64,000 nt of DNA from Sulfitobacter guttiformis (GCF_003610455.1 NZ_RAQK01000001.1:2523153-2587152); one strand, 5' to 3'; shown: positions 8,036 through 16,675, counted from the stretch's first letter. Notes: generated by a model not told the origin, from the sequence alone. Made by a program: numbers and translations.

Positions 8036-8860
8036 TTAAGCTGTGACAGGTTGCGTGAGAGTAACGGTTTCAGGCAGCTGCAATTCAGGTTGAAAAACCT
8101 TTGGCGCAGGTAGGCTTTGCATCAGCTGCTGAAGGTTCAGTGCTCGCTGATCTGCGTCAGCCTCAGCAACACTGCGTTCAACTCTTTTGACAACATTTGC
8201 TTTGAGCGCTTTTCCTGCGATATTGAGGACGTTGTTGACGGCAGCCATGTTATTTGTGCCAAACACAATGCTGCCTGTGCCGTCGTCATTCTTGCGCACA
8301 AGGGCGAGACTGAACCGAGCGCCATCAACTGGCTGAAGTCCGTCACCCATTGTGACTGGAAAGAGCTCCGCCTGATCTGCCAGCATTGCTTCTGCAAATT
8401 CGCGTGCCATATGTGTTGACTTAGTATCAGACGAACTCAAAGGCATCTTACGCCGGATTTCATCGATGCCGTGGTTGTCAACAATGTACTGGGGAAGCTC
8501 GGAGCCGATGATGCCTTCTCCGGCAGCAACTTCAATTACGCGGCAATAGACAAAAGCGCGGTTTTCGATCTTGTTTTGGCGATCAGTTCCCACAAATACG
8601 AGACGAACAACCTTCAGGGCTAAACTTGTCTGGGAATTGTGGGTGAGCTTGTAGATGTCCATCAATCGGTTGATGGCTTTGCAGTGATCTAGATTTCTGC
8701 GGACTTTGATGAAGAAGTCGAGCGTGGAGCCGAGGAGCGCGTAAAGTTCAGCGTTACTCGCAGCATAAGTGCCTGCCTCCCATCTGCGGTGCTGTGCTGC
8801 AAGGGCTTCGATGGCGTTGCTCAGATCGTGTACGTTTTTGTCTTCAAGTCTTGTAGTCAT
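8036..8860 (-). CDS. Hypothetical protein of mobile element
   Basis: I choose ATG 8860 (MTTRLEDKNVHDLSNAIEAL) because AAGGA sits eight bases upstream; a further ATG at 8881 would add seven residues. The 274-residue product is soluble. It has a helical N-terminal half, then a segment with RLVFVGTDRQNKIENRAFVY and a C-terminal part RFSLALVRKNDDGTGSIVFG. The family is not recognised. It is first in the leftward block containing the AAA ATPase, separated from it by about 70 bases, and probably shares a promoter near 8,900 with it. Confidence 0.65.
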   Translation of the reverse strand: MTTRLEDKNVHDLSNAIEALAAQHRRWEAGTYAASNAELYALLGSTLDFFIKVRRNLDHCKAINRLMDIYKLTHNSQTSLALKVVRLVFVGTDRQNKIENRAFVYCRVIEVAAGEGIIGSELPQYIVDNHGIDEIRRKMPLSSSDTKSTHMAREFAEAMLADQAELFPVTMGDGLQPVDGARFSLALVRKNDDGTGSIVFGTNNMAAVNNVLNIAGKALKANVVKRVERSVAEADADQRALNLQQLMQSLPAPKVFQPELQLPETVTLTQPVTA

Positions 8861-9013
8861 GTTAAGTTTCCTTTTGCTCATGTTCTGCCGACACGGTGTT
8901 GCGCCGACTTAGGAAACATCTCACATTGCCGCTCAATGGGCGTTTGGCGGCATTCACCTGAGGTTAGTGTTGCCAATGCTGCGGCAGTCATCATTTTTGA
9001 ATGGAAACACTTG

Positions 9014-9958
9014 ATGTACCAAAAGCACTTGCGTGATCTGGATGTTGTGTACTTCCGATACGCTCCGCCGCAGGCGTTTCGAAACGATACGAGCAGCGAG
9101 AAACTTCCAAATCCGCCATTTTCAGGCGCAGCACCTTGGCAATGCTCAGTCTATTATTATTGGTGGCTTTTCTTACGAGAGCATCAAGCTCTGCATGGTG
9201 ATAGCTCTGAGATTGAGATGCTGATTGCAAATCAAGATTGGAAGCTAAATATGAACGTCCGTTCGGAATTTGGCTCCGTGACTGAAGTTGGTTTTTTGCG
9301 TTGGTGGATTTTGACTGGGCGTCATCTGTTCTGTGAGGTTGCTGAGCACAGTGTCAGGGCACTCACTTCCAACGAGGTCAACCATGGCGTGGAACTATCA
9401 GATGGTAGGCGAGTACCGATTCATGATGCCAACATTTATTTGCAGATTCCTGTACATCAGGATTTAGACAAATCCATCGAGGAGGTGCGGGCATATTTGC
9501 GGCAAGCAAAACAGCGGCAACATGTGAATCCAGATTATGAGGCACGATATCCGGTGTTTACGAAGCCTGTACTGACTGCTCTTGAAAAAACGTATCGAGC
9601 ATGGATTTTGCGTAAGTCACATCCTGAAATGCCGCTTGCAGAAATTGCGGTGGAAGCTGGATTGGCTGCAAGGGCTGATAATACTGATACAGCGAACAAA
9701 TCAGCCAACGCTTCAGCTGCTAGTCGCGCATTGAATCAAGCCACGCTATTGATCGAATGGGTGGGTAAGGGCATATTTCCTGTCACTTCCAAATCCCAAG
9801 AATTGCGCGCGGCTGACATGGCTGAACGGCAATGGAAGAAACTCCACAGCAGTGATTTTAAAGACGCACGTTACAGGTCATCTCGTCATAAGCGTTCTAA
9901 TGCTGATCTGACAGAACAGGCGGCAGTCCACGGCTTAGACTTAGACGCCGTGCGCTGA
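9014..9958 (+). CDS. Hypothetical protein of mobile element
   Basis: The open frame extends left to about 8,789 but overlaps the divergent gene, so I start at ATG 9014 (MYQKHLRDLDVVYFRYAPPQ), giving 314 residues. The ribosome site is weak. The N-terminal third is aromatic (SVYYYWWLFLREHQAL, GFLRWWILTGRHLFCEVAE). The C-terminal part is helical and basic (SRALNQATLLIEWVGKGIF, then ...YRSSRHKRSNADL), consistent with DNA binding. I recognise no family. It is divergently arranged from the block on the left, so the stretch around 8,880-9,010 should hold promoters for both. Confidence 0.6.
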   Translation: MYQKHLRDLDVVYFRYAPPQAFRNDTSSEKLPNPPFSGAAPWQCSVYYYWWLFLREHQALHGDSSEIEMLIANQDWKLNMNVRSEFGSVTEVGFLRWWILTGRHLFCEVAEHSVRALTSNEVNHGVELSDGRRVPIHDANIYLQIPVHQDLDKSIEEVRAYLRQAKQRQHVNPDYEARYPVFTKPVLTALEKTYRAWILRKSHPEMPLAEIAVEAGLAARADNTDTANKSANASAASRALNQATLLIEWVGKGIFPVTSKSQELRAADMAERQWKKLHSSDFKDARYRSSRHKRSNADLTEQAAVHGLDLDAVR

Positions 9959-10124
9959 GCTTTCTGCGTTTTAAGGGCACCTCGGATGCTCTGGTTCCCG
10001 CTATGTTGGTAACACAGTGTTTAACATTGCTGCTGCATCATAGTCTGCGCCTATCGAGTGTCATGGCTCAAGGCACCAAATAATTCTGCGATGTTACCGG
10101 AGTAAGAAAGCTTTCGATGTGGAA

Positions 10125-10331
10125 CTATTTGCGAAGGGCGGGCCATTTGCCAAATGCAGCGCAGGTAGCGAGGGCTTGAACTTGCTGCCTATTATGTGCG
10201 CCACCTAAACATTCGCCCTTGGTGCCGGATGAAGCAGTGGTAACAAAAGTACGGGTTGGATCGAGCTTACGTGCTCCGCCCCAGCGTTCGCATGTTGCGC
10301 ACAGTTTCATGCGCGGGGAATAAGTTGGCAT
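10125..10331 (-). CDS. Small cysteine-rich (zinc-finger-like) protein
   Basis: A 68-residue product beginning MPTYSPRMKLCATCERWGGARK, with GGAG six bases upstream of ATG 10331. Four cysteines are arranged as C-x2-C-x-W-G-G, then GTKGECLGG, then LATCAAFGKWPAL. This pattern is seen in small phage and plasmid proteins that bind one zinc. Function is unknown, possibly a nucleic-acid binding accessory factor. Confidence 0.65.
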   Translation of the reverse strand: MPTYSPRMKLCATCERWGGARKLDPTRTFVTTASSGTKGECLGGAHNRQQVQALATCAAFGKWPALRK

Positions 10332-10441
10332 CTGCATCTCCTTTTTCTTACGTTATTTTCTGACCAAGGCTCAGAGCAACCGAAGATCGTCTTCGCGTTC
10401 GGATAAATACCTATGAACGTGAGAGAATTTGGAGAGACGCA

Positions 10442-10768
10442 ATGACCATAAAGCTACTTGAACACCTTCGTGACGAGCTGATCCAGTCAGGGGCAGTACA
10501 GAACACACCAGAGTTTTGCCGTTGCTGGCTGGGGCGAAGCGAGGGGTATATCAGAACGCTGCGCTACCATGGAATTGAGCCCAGCGTTGAAGCGCTAGCT
10601 GTGTGCAGCAACAAGTTGGGATTCTATGCGGATCAACTGCGGAACAGTGACATAGAGCCCCATCTGTTTTGGGTGGTGCGCTTTGATGATCTCAAAAGGC
10701 TGTGTGATGAAGCGTTGGCGCAGCAAGTTCGAGCCGTTTGGCAAGCGCCAAGCAGAATGTCGGCATGA
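10442..10768 (+). CDS. DUF6626-like protein
   Basis: A 108-residue protein starting MTIKLLEHLRDELIQSGAVQ, followed by EFCRCWLGRSEGYIRTLR and PSVEALAVCSNKL. The order of an N-terminal helix, the F-C-x2-WLGRS motif with Y-x3-LR, and the PS-x-EAL helix resembles DUF6626, a family of small DNA-binding-like proteins on alphaproteobacterial elements (assigned from memory of the pattern). TTGGAGAGACGCA precedes the ATG. It may be a regulator. It overlaps a small downstream frame by four bases. Confidence 0.65.
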   Translation: MTIKLLEHLRDELIQSGAVQNTPEFCRCWLGRSEGYIRTLRYHGIEPSVEALAVCSNKLGFYADQLRNSDIEPHLFWVVRFDDLKRLCDEALAQQVRAVWQAPSRMSA

Positions 10769-10902
10769 TCGGCTTCCTGAAATGGGTTCTGCAGTCCCCA
10801 AATCTTGCTGCGCGGATTTTTCTAGGGAAGTACTTATCGTTTCAAGCTGGTGATTTTGTATCCCCCAACTCTGGTTTTGCGCGCAGTGCTAGTCAGTGAA
10901 GT
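10765..10902 (+). CDS. Possible coupled small ORF, perhaps frameshifted
   Basis: An ATG at 10765 overlaps the previous stop as ATGA and opens a 45-codon frame (MIGFLKWVLQSPNLAARIFL...). From about 10,880 a different frame reads SEVVGQWRIAKPRQLPIPKP... to 11032, with a basic, Pro-rich, coding-like composition. A one-base shift would join them into a protein of about 85 residues. Whether this is a broken gene or chance is unclear. Confidence 0.3.
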
Positions 10903-11032
10903 AGTAGGGCAGTGGCGCATTGCTAAGCCCCGCCAGCTGCCCATACCAAAACCAGTCATTGCAAAGAAACCTCGTAGCAGGAAGCAAAAGGCTCAGCCGT
11001 TTAACAAGAGCAAGCCTGACGAGCAAAGCTAA

Positions 11033-11424
11033 AGACGTCGTACGCACGCTGTGCTGGTCTTGTGTGCGTCTGATGATACCAGCCTGCACTCAGTGTAGCG
11101 AACAACGGATGCGCTGCGCTGCATGTGAAGATCTGGGTGGTTTCGTCAGGAAAAGGGCAGGGGGAAGTGCGACGAGAAATTTGTCGACCATCTGACTGAG
11201 AGGTATGCCAGAGATGGTTTTGCAGCTTTCAGGATGTCGATCACTCAAACCGCAAGGTTGATCTCAGCATCGGACACCGAGGTCGGAAACCGGACATTCG
11301 CTGCATGTGGAAATTCTGATCGACTAAGAGACAAAGCGGGCTTACGGTTGAATGCTGGCTAACCAACCCTAAATTCGAAATCTTACCGCCCGTTTTATAC
11401 GATGACTGGTATCTAGTACTCACT
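11033..11424. other. Gene-poor stretch
   Basis: About 390 bases between the small plus-strand frames and the 3' end of the 524-residue protein gene. Frames here are short and lack ribosome sites; I see no RNA gene. Confidence 0.5.
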
Positions 11425-12999
11425 CTATCCATTGCAAAAATACTCGGGGCGGCCGGTGGCCCAGCGAGGTTTTAGCCTAACACCAACTAGCGCACCTACG
11501 GCACTTCTTTCGGTCTTGCTAAGGCCTGTATTACCGCTTTGAACTTGCCCGTCAACTATCGTCAAAAAGCCGTGTTCGTATAGATAATCACAACCGAATA
11601 TACATAGTGGGAACACAATGTGCGGATCGAGGCGTTCACTATCGCTGCATTGGCTGCGTTTCTTTTTGTGGGCGACAACTAATGCATTTCTGGAATATTT
11701 CCGTTGGCAAATTGCACATCGTCGCTTATTCTTTTGGCCAAATATCCAATCAGCAAGAATTGACTGTTCTCGCCTCCTAGTCCCAATAGAGGCTTGATCA
11801 GTATTACCAATTTTTGAGAGCCGATCCTTGAAGCGATCATACCTTTTTTCATTTGTCGAATTCTGATCAAAAGCAAGATCGGATGCCAGTGTCACCAAGT
11901 AATTTCCACGCCCACCTTTTTTATCAATAAACAATAGTGGCGAGTTGAATATTAGCTTTCCAATATTGGCAGAACCCAGCCCCTCTGCCACCAGAGATTT
12001 TGTGACTTCAGGTGTAGGTATTGCCCCCCTTCCACGCATGATATTGCATAGGATATCTTCTCCGTCACCTAACTCTCCGGGAGTACCTTTGAAGCTGGCT
12101 AATCCATCTTCAACGACGAAGTGACGTGATTGCATAATCCACGTGCGAATTAAGCTCTCGCTGGGAAATTCCGTATTTGCAGCACGTCGACGCAAGGAAT
12201 GCGACAGCATTTCAGTGAGGTGGTCCACTCCAATGCTTTCAACGATTGAGAAAACTTTTTCAGCAGCATTAATTAAGCTGTTCCCATCCGAATTTTCGAA
12301 AATATACCAGAGATCTTCCCCCTCCACTGCACTCCATGTTTGCTCGTTCAATACAATGAGATCTTTTAAAACTTTGAAATCTTCGGTGGTCTTGGGGCCT
12401 TTGACATAGCTCAGTTTTCCCAAGCCGACCAAACCCGGAACTTTATAAGCGGCTTTAAGATGTTTCTTCAGCGACCTCAGCTTTGATTCGTTACAAATTA
12501 CCCGTGCCTCGTGCTTTGAATAGCTGTTTCTGGTAACCTTTTCCAAGTTCGCGTGGCAAACTGTGTAGCCCTCGGAAAGCCCTTGGCTTCTGAGGTAGTC
12601 AATTATCCCCACCAGTGTCGGGAAATTCCCAATCAAGCTTTTTGTTTGTAGTTGTTGTAGCAAATCCGGCTCCAACCAAAAGTCTCGTTGGGTGATAACC
12701 GCGTCTACCATTTTCGCGATAGGAAGCGGGCCATCAAGATGATCGCGATAGTTGCGCTCTATAAGTTGGCGGACACGCTCACGGGTAAGCTCTCCATAAT
12801 TTTGTCCGAGCGCTTCATAAGTTGGCATGATCTGATCATCTGCGCCAAACCCATAATAGTCCAAGATTATTGCATGATTTCGAGTTTGAAGAATTGGGTC
12901 AAGTTCCGCCATTTTACGCGGCGTTCCGTCCAATTTTAGTTGACCGGCTTTTCGTGGAACGTTCACCAAAAACTCTCGGAATTCTTCTTCGATATCCAA
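11425..12999 (-). CDS. Sigma-region-4-like HTH protein with C-terminal HNH-like nuclease motif
   Basis: A 524-residue cytoplasmic protein with two recognisable parts. Residues about 55-90 (MPTYEALGQNYGELTRERVR followed by QLIERNY) match the helix-turn-helix of sigma-70 region 4. The C-terminus (about 428-480) has CAICQRKYS, then VVAHKKKRSQC, an Arg-Leu-Asp segment, and PLCIFGCDYLYEHGF. This is an HNH-type treble-clef with two zinc pairs. The 330 residues between look like repeated winged-helix modules. It is lower in GC than the polyol operon, stands alone on the minus strand, and neighbours the nuclease-helicase gene in the same element. A sequence-binding nuclease acting in defence is inferred. 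No family name can be assigned. Confidence 0.7.
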   Translation of the reverse strand: MDIEEEFREFLVNVPRKAGQLKLDGTPRKMAELDPILQTRNHAIILDYYGFGADDQIMPTYEALGQNYGELTRERVRQLIERNYRDHLDGPLPIAKMVDAVITQRDFWLEPDLLQQLQTKSLIGNFPTLVGIIDYLRSQGLSEGYTVCHANLEKVTRNSYSKHEARVICNESKLRSLKKHLKAAYKVPGLVGLGKLSYVKGPKTTEDFKVLKDLIVLNEQTWSAVEGEDLWYIFENSDGNSLINAAEKVFSIVESIGVDHLTEMLSHSLRRRAANTEFPSESLIRTWIMQSRHFVVEDGLASFKGTPGELGDGEDILCNIMRGRGAIPTPEVTKSLVAEGLGSANIGKLIFNSPLLFIDKKGGRGNYLVTLASDLAFDQNSTNEKRYDRFKDRLSKIGNTDQASIGTRRREQSILADWIFGQKNKRRCAICQRKYSRNALVVAHKKKRSQCSDSERLDPHIVFPLCIFGCDYLYEHGFLTIVDGQVQSGNTGLSKTERSAVGALVGVRLKPRWATGRPEYFCNG

Positions 13000-13264
13000 T
13001 CCAAGTTCCTTTCTGAAATGCTAATAGGTTTCAGGTTATAGTGACAAATGCCTCGGGATTGTCGAGCAAGTATCGCTGAGTCGATCAAACACCAATATCA
13101 CTTTTTAATGGAGCGAATGTCTACTCTAGCTTGCTGCATCGCATCATTCTAGGCAATGCCCGGACGGCGGCTACGGGCCGGAAGCATCGCCTCGAACTGG
13201 GTCGAACCACCACAATGCTGTGAAGCGAGACACGGTAAGAGTGAGCCCTTAGTTGAACGACGAT
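13000..13264. other. Intergenic, no gene seen
   Basis: This should contain the promoter for the leftward 524-residue protein gene. No other feature is supported. Confidence 0.5.
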
Positions 13265-13513
13265 CTAAAACCAGTAGTCCTTCATGCGCTTAAGGAACTC
13301 CATATCTTGCAGTAAGAGATTTGAAGCATCGCCAATGACTTAATCAATACTACAACGCGGGCATATCGCGGTTTGCTCATCATGACACCATTGATCGATC
13401 TCTGTAGGTGCGAATACCGAGCAGCAATTGAAACAGCCGCATTGGGAGCTGGCTTCAATCTCAGAGCGGTGGTGAGAAGAGTGGGCGTGGGCAGTTTTGA
13501 GTTGATCATCCAT
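13265..13513 (-). pseudogene. Small zinc-ribbon 'cytoplasmic protein' with in-frame stop
   Basis: Reading from ATG 13513: MDDQLKTAHAHSSHHRSEIE, then ASSQCGCFNCCSVFAPTEID, then QTAICPRCSID, then TAA at 13340-13342. After the stop, the same frame continues VIGDASNLLLQDMEFLKRMK DYWF to a TAG at 13265. This is the typical ending (SVIG...FLKRM..YWF) of a small alphaproteobacterial family often labelled cytoplasmic protein. The expected serine codon TCA has become TAA by one base. The gene is therefore either a nonsense pseudogene or is translated without its last 24 residues. The four-cysteine zinc site is upstream of the stop and intact. Confidence 0.65.
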
Positions 13514-13777
13514 AGGCACGTAATGGCATAGAATACTTGATACTTTCCAACGATAGCTTTGCCCCGCATAGCAATCATTTACCACTTTATTGTGCCGCAG
13601 GTGGTATCAATAGTCGCTTTCGGGACGCTACAGCGCAGCAGGCGGTTTCCCGGCGCAGTTTGTAAGCGTTGGTAGTGGCAATGATGAGGCTAGACCCAAC
13701 ATGGAGAGGCATCACCGCTTGTAGCTTATGAAAAGCGGCGTATCCTCAGTCTAGCAAATAAATAAAAATGGGCAGCA

Positions 13778-15742
13778 ATGAGCACTAAGTCATATTATGC
13801 GGCGAGGGTAGAAGAGTTTTTGCTGCTTTCGACAGAAGAGATTGTTGGGCAACTTGCGATACGGGTTGGATCTGAGCACAGCGGAAATGAAGGTAATCAA
13901 ATTCGCGCTTGGCGGACACAGATTGGCCTACTCAAAGAAGCACTGACTGACCCGCAGTGTTCAGATTGGGGGATCTTGCTAGAGCTGCCTCTTCTACGGT
14001 TGGGCAGACGTATCGACACCGTTATCCTGATTGGTGATTGCATAGCTTGTATCGAATTTAAGATCGGATCGGCAAGTTTTGGATCTGGTGATATAGATCA
14101 GGCGGTTGATTATGCCCTCTGTCTCCGCGACTTCCATGCAGCTAGCCACAATCGCACAATCATCCCAATACTGTGTGCGGACAAGGCGGCTCTTCAACGT
14201 GACAGAACACAAATCGAAATTATCGAAGGGGTTAGTCAATGCTTGCTCGTTAATGGGCTACAGCTTGCTAGAGCTATTGAATTAATTGCGGAGGAAGCTG
14301 AGCCAAATCAGATTGATTGGCGCGCTTACGATGCGGCGACTTACAGCCCCACGCCAGATATCGTTACAGCAGCGCGTGGACTTTATTCGGGTCATACGGT
14401 CAAAGAGATCGGGCGTTCAGATGCTGCGGCTGAATCCTTGGAGCGAACAGCGGCGCGTCTGAAGGCGATTGCTGATGATGCACGGATACACGGAAAGAAA
14501 GTTATTTGCTTTGTTACTGGAGAGCCTGGGTCTGGGAAAACTCTCTTGGGTTTGGACATGGTGTTTTCAGGAAGTACTGGACGCGATGCTAACGAACCCG
14601 CCGCTTTACTGAGCGGCAACAGACCATTGGTGTTTGTCCTCCAGGCTGCCATTGCTGAGGATGCGCGAAAACGTCTCGGAGTCAAAGCGCCGGAAGCCAA
14701 GCGACAATCCCAACAGGCACTTCAAACACTATTGGGCTATCTGAAGGACCACGCAGCTCCAGACTCAGATCCACCCGAGAACATCATCGTGTTTGATGAA
14801 GCGCAACGGGCTTGGGATGCTGACACCGGACTCAAGCTTCTTGGACGCGCTAAATCCGAACCTGAGCTGTTCCTAGAGATTATGGGGCGACTGCCTTGGG
14901 CTTGCTTGGTATGTTTGGTTGGTCCGGGCCAGGAGATTAACCGCGGCGAAGGTGGCTTGATGCTGTGGGGCGAGGCGCTCGCAAAATCGCAAGAGTGGAC
15001 AGCCCACATTTCGGAAATCGCATTAAGAGAACGGAAAGGCTTAATCGGGCTGTTGGACATCGCAAACGGCGCGGATGTTGCTATCAATCTGGAACCTGAA
15101 CTTCATCTTCAAACAAACCTCAGAGCCCATAGGAACCATCTTCATGGTAGTTGGGTTGCTGCGCTGCTCGAAGGGGATATTGAAAGTGCCGCGTCAATTG
15201 CGGCTGAAATGGAAAGCCCTCCTGCGTTAGTCACCCGCGATCTTGCAGAGATGAAAGAATGGCTAAGTCTTCGCAGAAGAGGTGAACAGCGGGTTGGGCT
15301 TCTCGCGAGTAGTGGAGCAACTAGGCTCATCGCCGATGGCATCCCTGCTTCTCCACGATCTGATGACCTCGGAGCGGTTGTGCATTGGTTTTTGAAGCCG
15401 AACGGCGATTTTCGGTCATCAAACTCACTTGAGACTCCACTGTCTGAATTCGTCTGCCAAGGGCTTGAGATTGATTACGCTGGCTTATGCTGGGGCAATG
15501 ACTTGATCTGGGAAAACAGAAACTGGCTGCCGCGGAAAATGCGCGCGCCCAACTGGCAAGTCCTTAAGAAAGAAGATGCCAAACAGTATCGAGTCAACAC
15601 ATATCGCGTTTTGCTTACGCGCGCCCGAGCAGGGACGGTGATCTACGTCCCGAATGGTGATCCGGGAGATCCCACGCGGAAGCCTTCTGACTTTGAGGGC
15701 GTTTTTGAAACTCTTCAGTCCGCTGGATGTTCGGTGATATAG
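13778..15742 (+). CDS. PD-(D/E)XK nuclease - DUF2075 (Schlafen-type) helicase fusion
   Basis: A 654-residue protein. The N-terminal 200 residues contain RIDTVILIGDCIACIEFKIG (about residues 75-95), fitting the D...E-x-K core of a PD-(D/E)XK nuclease, with a downstream QAVDYALCLRDFH helix. The C-terminal part is a superfamily-1 helicase of the DUF2075 type: Walker A TGEPGSGKTLLGLDM near 247, Walker B NIIVFDEAQRAWD near 339, QTNLRAH, and motif VI-like YRVLLTRARAGTVIYVP. Proteins of this architecture are recurrent cargo of mobile islands and are suspected phage-defence enzymes. Context beside another putative nuclease, just before an attachment site, agrees, but defence is inference. Promoter expected in the 260 bases upstream. 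Confidence 0.85.
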   Translation: MSTKSYYAARVEEFLLLSTEEIVGQLAIRVGSEHSGNEGNQIRAWRTQIGLLKEALTDPQCSDWGILLELPLLRLGRRIDTVILIGDCIACIEFKIGSASFGSGDIDQAVDYALCLRDFHAASHNRTIIPILCADKAALQRDRTQIEIIEGVSQCLLVNGLQLARAIELIAEEAEPNQIDWRAYDAATYSPTPDIVTAARGLYSGHTVKEIGRSDAAAESLERTAARLKAIADDARIHGKKVICFVTGEPGSGKTLLGLDMVFSGSTGRDANEPAALLSGNRPLVFVLQAAIAEDARKRLGVKAPEAKRQSQQALQTLLGYLKDHAAPDSDPPENIIVFDEAQRAWDADTGLKLLGRAKSEPELFLEIMGRLPWACLVCLVGPGQEINRGEGGLMLWGEALAKSQEWTAHISEIALRERKGLIGLLDIANGADVAINLEPELHLQTNLRAHRNHLHGSWVAALLEGDIESAASIAAEMESPPALVTRDLAEMKEWLSLRRRGEQRVGLLASSGATRLIADGIPASPRSDDLGAVVHWFLKPNGDFRSSNSLETPLSEFVCQGLEIDYAGLCWGNDLIWENRNWLPRKMRAPNWQVLKKEDAKQYRVNTYRVLLTRARAGTVIYVPNGDPGDPTRKPSDFEGVFETLQSAGCSVI

Positions 15743-16119
15743 GCACTCTGATTAGCCAAAGTGGGAAGGCTGCAATGCCTGCGATTTTGGAGATATATTT
15801 AATATTTCCTAGCTGGGCATGATCCCGAGCATTTCGTTTGCTGACGTTTCAGCCTGAAAATGGTGCGGGTGTATAAATTGAGGCAATGCGAAAGAGGCGA
15901 TGCAGCGTTTGGATGAAGGCATGCTTAGGTAAGTGCGTTGTCCTGCGTGTTTGCTGTTTGGGTGATTTCCGGCTGTCCATTCACTGTGTTTGCGTTAGTG
16001 TTGTAAACACTGTGTTGAACACAGTCTTTAGAGCGAATATCCAAAAACACACTTTTACGCACACTAAAATTTTTGCACAGTAAACCACTGCAAAATATGA
16101 CTTATATACAGCCATCTGT
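15743..16119. other. Element end: AT-rich, palindrome-rich intergenic
   Basis: No gene in 377 bases between the helicase stop and the attachment site. It contains the overlapping palindromes at 15,997-16,025 and a TTTGCA...TGCAAA inverted repeat near 16,072-16,096. That is what one expects of an element end with recombinase or excisionase arm sites. Confidence 0.5.
15997..16025. promoter_or_regulatory. Overlapping palindromes near attachment site
   Basis: AGTGTT-GTA-AACACT (15997-16011) overlaps the perfect 17-base palindrome ACTGTGTTGAACACAGT (16009-16025). They lie about 100 bases inside the tRNA-Phe fragment. They may be arm-type integrase sites, an excisionase operator, or a terminator for the helicase gene. 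Confidence 0.4.
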
Positions 16120-16120
16120 A

Positions 16121-16165
16121 TTGAAAATCCTCGTGTCGGTGGTTCGATTCCGCCCCTGGGCACCA
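16121..16165 (+). other. Attachment site: 3' half of tRNA-Phe(GAA)
   Basis: From TTGAAAATCC through the T-arm GGTGGTTCGATTCCGCC to the end CTGGGCACCA, this is the tRNA-Phe sequence from the GAA anticodon loop to CCA. Bases before it do not form the anticodon or D stems, so no complete tRNA is present. Tyrosine recombinases commonly integrate into tRNA 3' halves and leave such a partial copy at the far end. I therefore read this as attR/attL marking the right boundary of the element. The intact tRNA gene should lie left of the window. Confidence 0.8.
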
Positions 16166-16498
16166 TTTAAGTATTTGATATATCATACTTTATTTATCCT
16201 TTGGGTTTAGTTTGTATCCGTAACCCGCTTTGGGATTACATTGGGGCTACACTCAGGTTTTGTTCGTTATTCGATCTAAGAACTTACAAATATCATCGTG
16301 CGGAACCGGTCAACGTCCAAGTTATTTTCATATATTTTTGATTAGACACGCATGTTATCGAAGGGCGTTTCAAGCTTCAGTCGAACTTTTCAGGAAGCTA
16401 TCTTAAGCGAGGAAATTCCAAAACTTGCTATCAAACCAAATTTCGATATCGGAAAATAGACCAAAATCCTTTTCATAGCCAATGTGAAAGGGAACTAT

Positions 16499-16675
16499 AT
16501 GTTCGACGTAAAACCACTCCTCACCATCAAAGATGTTTGCATGCTTCTTCAACGCTCCAAAGCAAGCATTTATCGTGACATTGATGACGGATCATTTCCA
16601 AAACCTTTGAAGCTTAAAGGCTCGTCCCGGTGGACTATGAGTGATATAGAATCCCGCATTTCTGGTGCGCGATAA
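16499..16675 (+). CDS. AlpA-family excisionase / HTH regulator
   Basis: A 58-residue MerR-like winged-helix protein of the AlpA/HTH_17 family: PLLTIKDVCMLLQRSKASIY, then RDIDDGSFPKPLKLKGSSRW and DIESRI. AlpA proteins control integrase genes or act as excision factors. GAAAGGGA lies before ATG 16499. It is outside the boundary defined by the tRNA-Phe fragment and no integrase follows it, so it is probably left over from an older or neighbouring element. Confidence 0.8.
   Translation: MFDVKPLLTIKDVCMLLQRSKASIYRDIDDGSFPKPLKLKGSSRWTMSDIESRISGAR

Noticed and set aside
15981..16166. Minus-strand frame with PRGGIEPPTRGF-type start
   Set aside because: This peptide is the well-known false translation of the antisense of a tRNA 3' end; it comes from the tRNA-Phe fragment.
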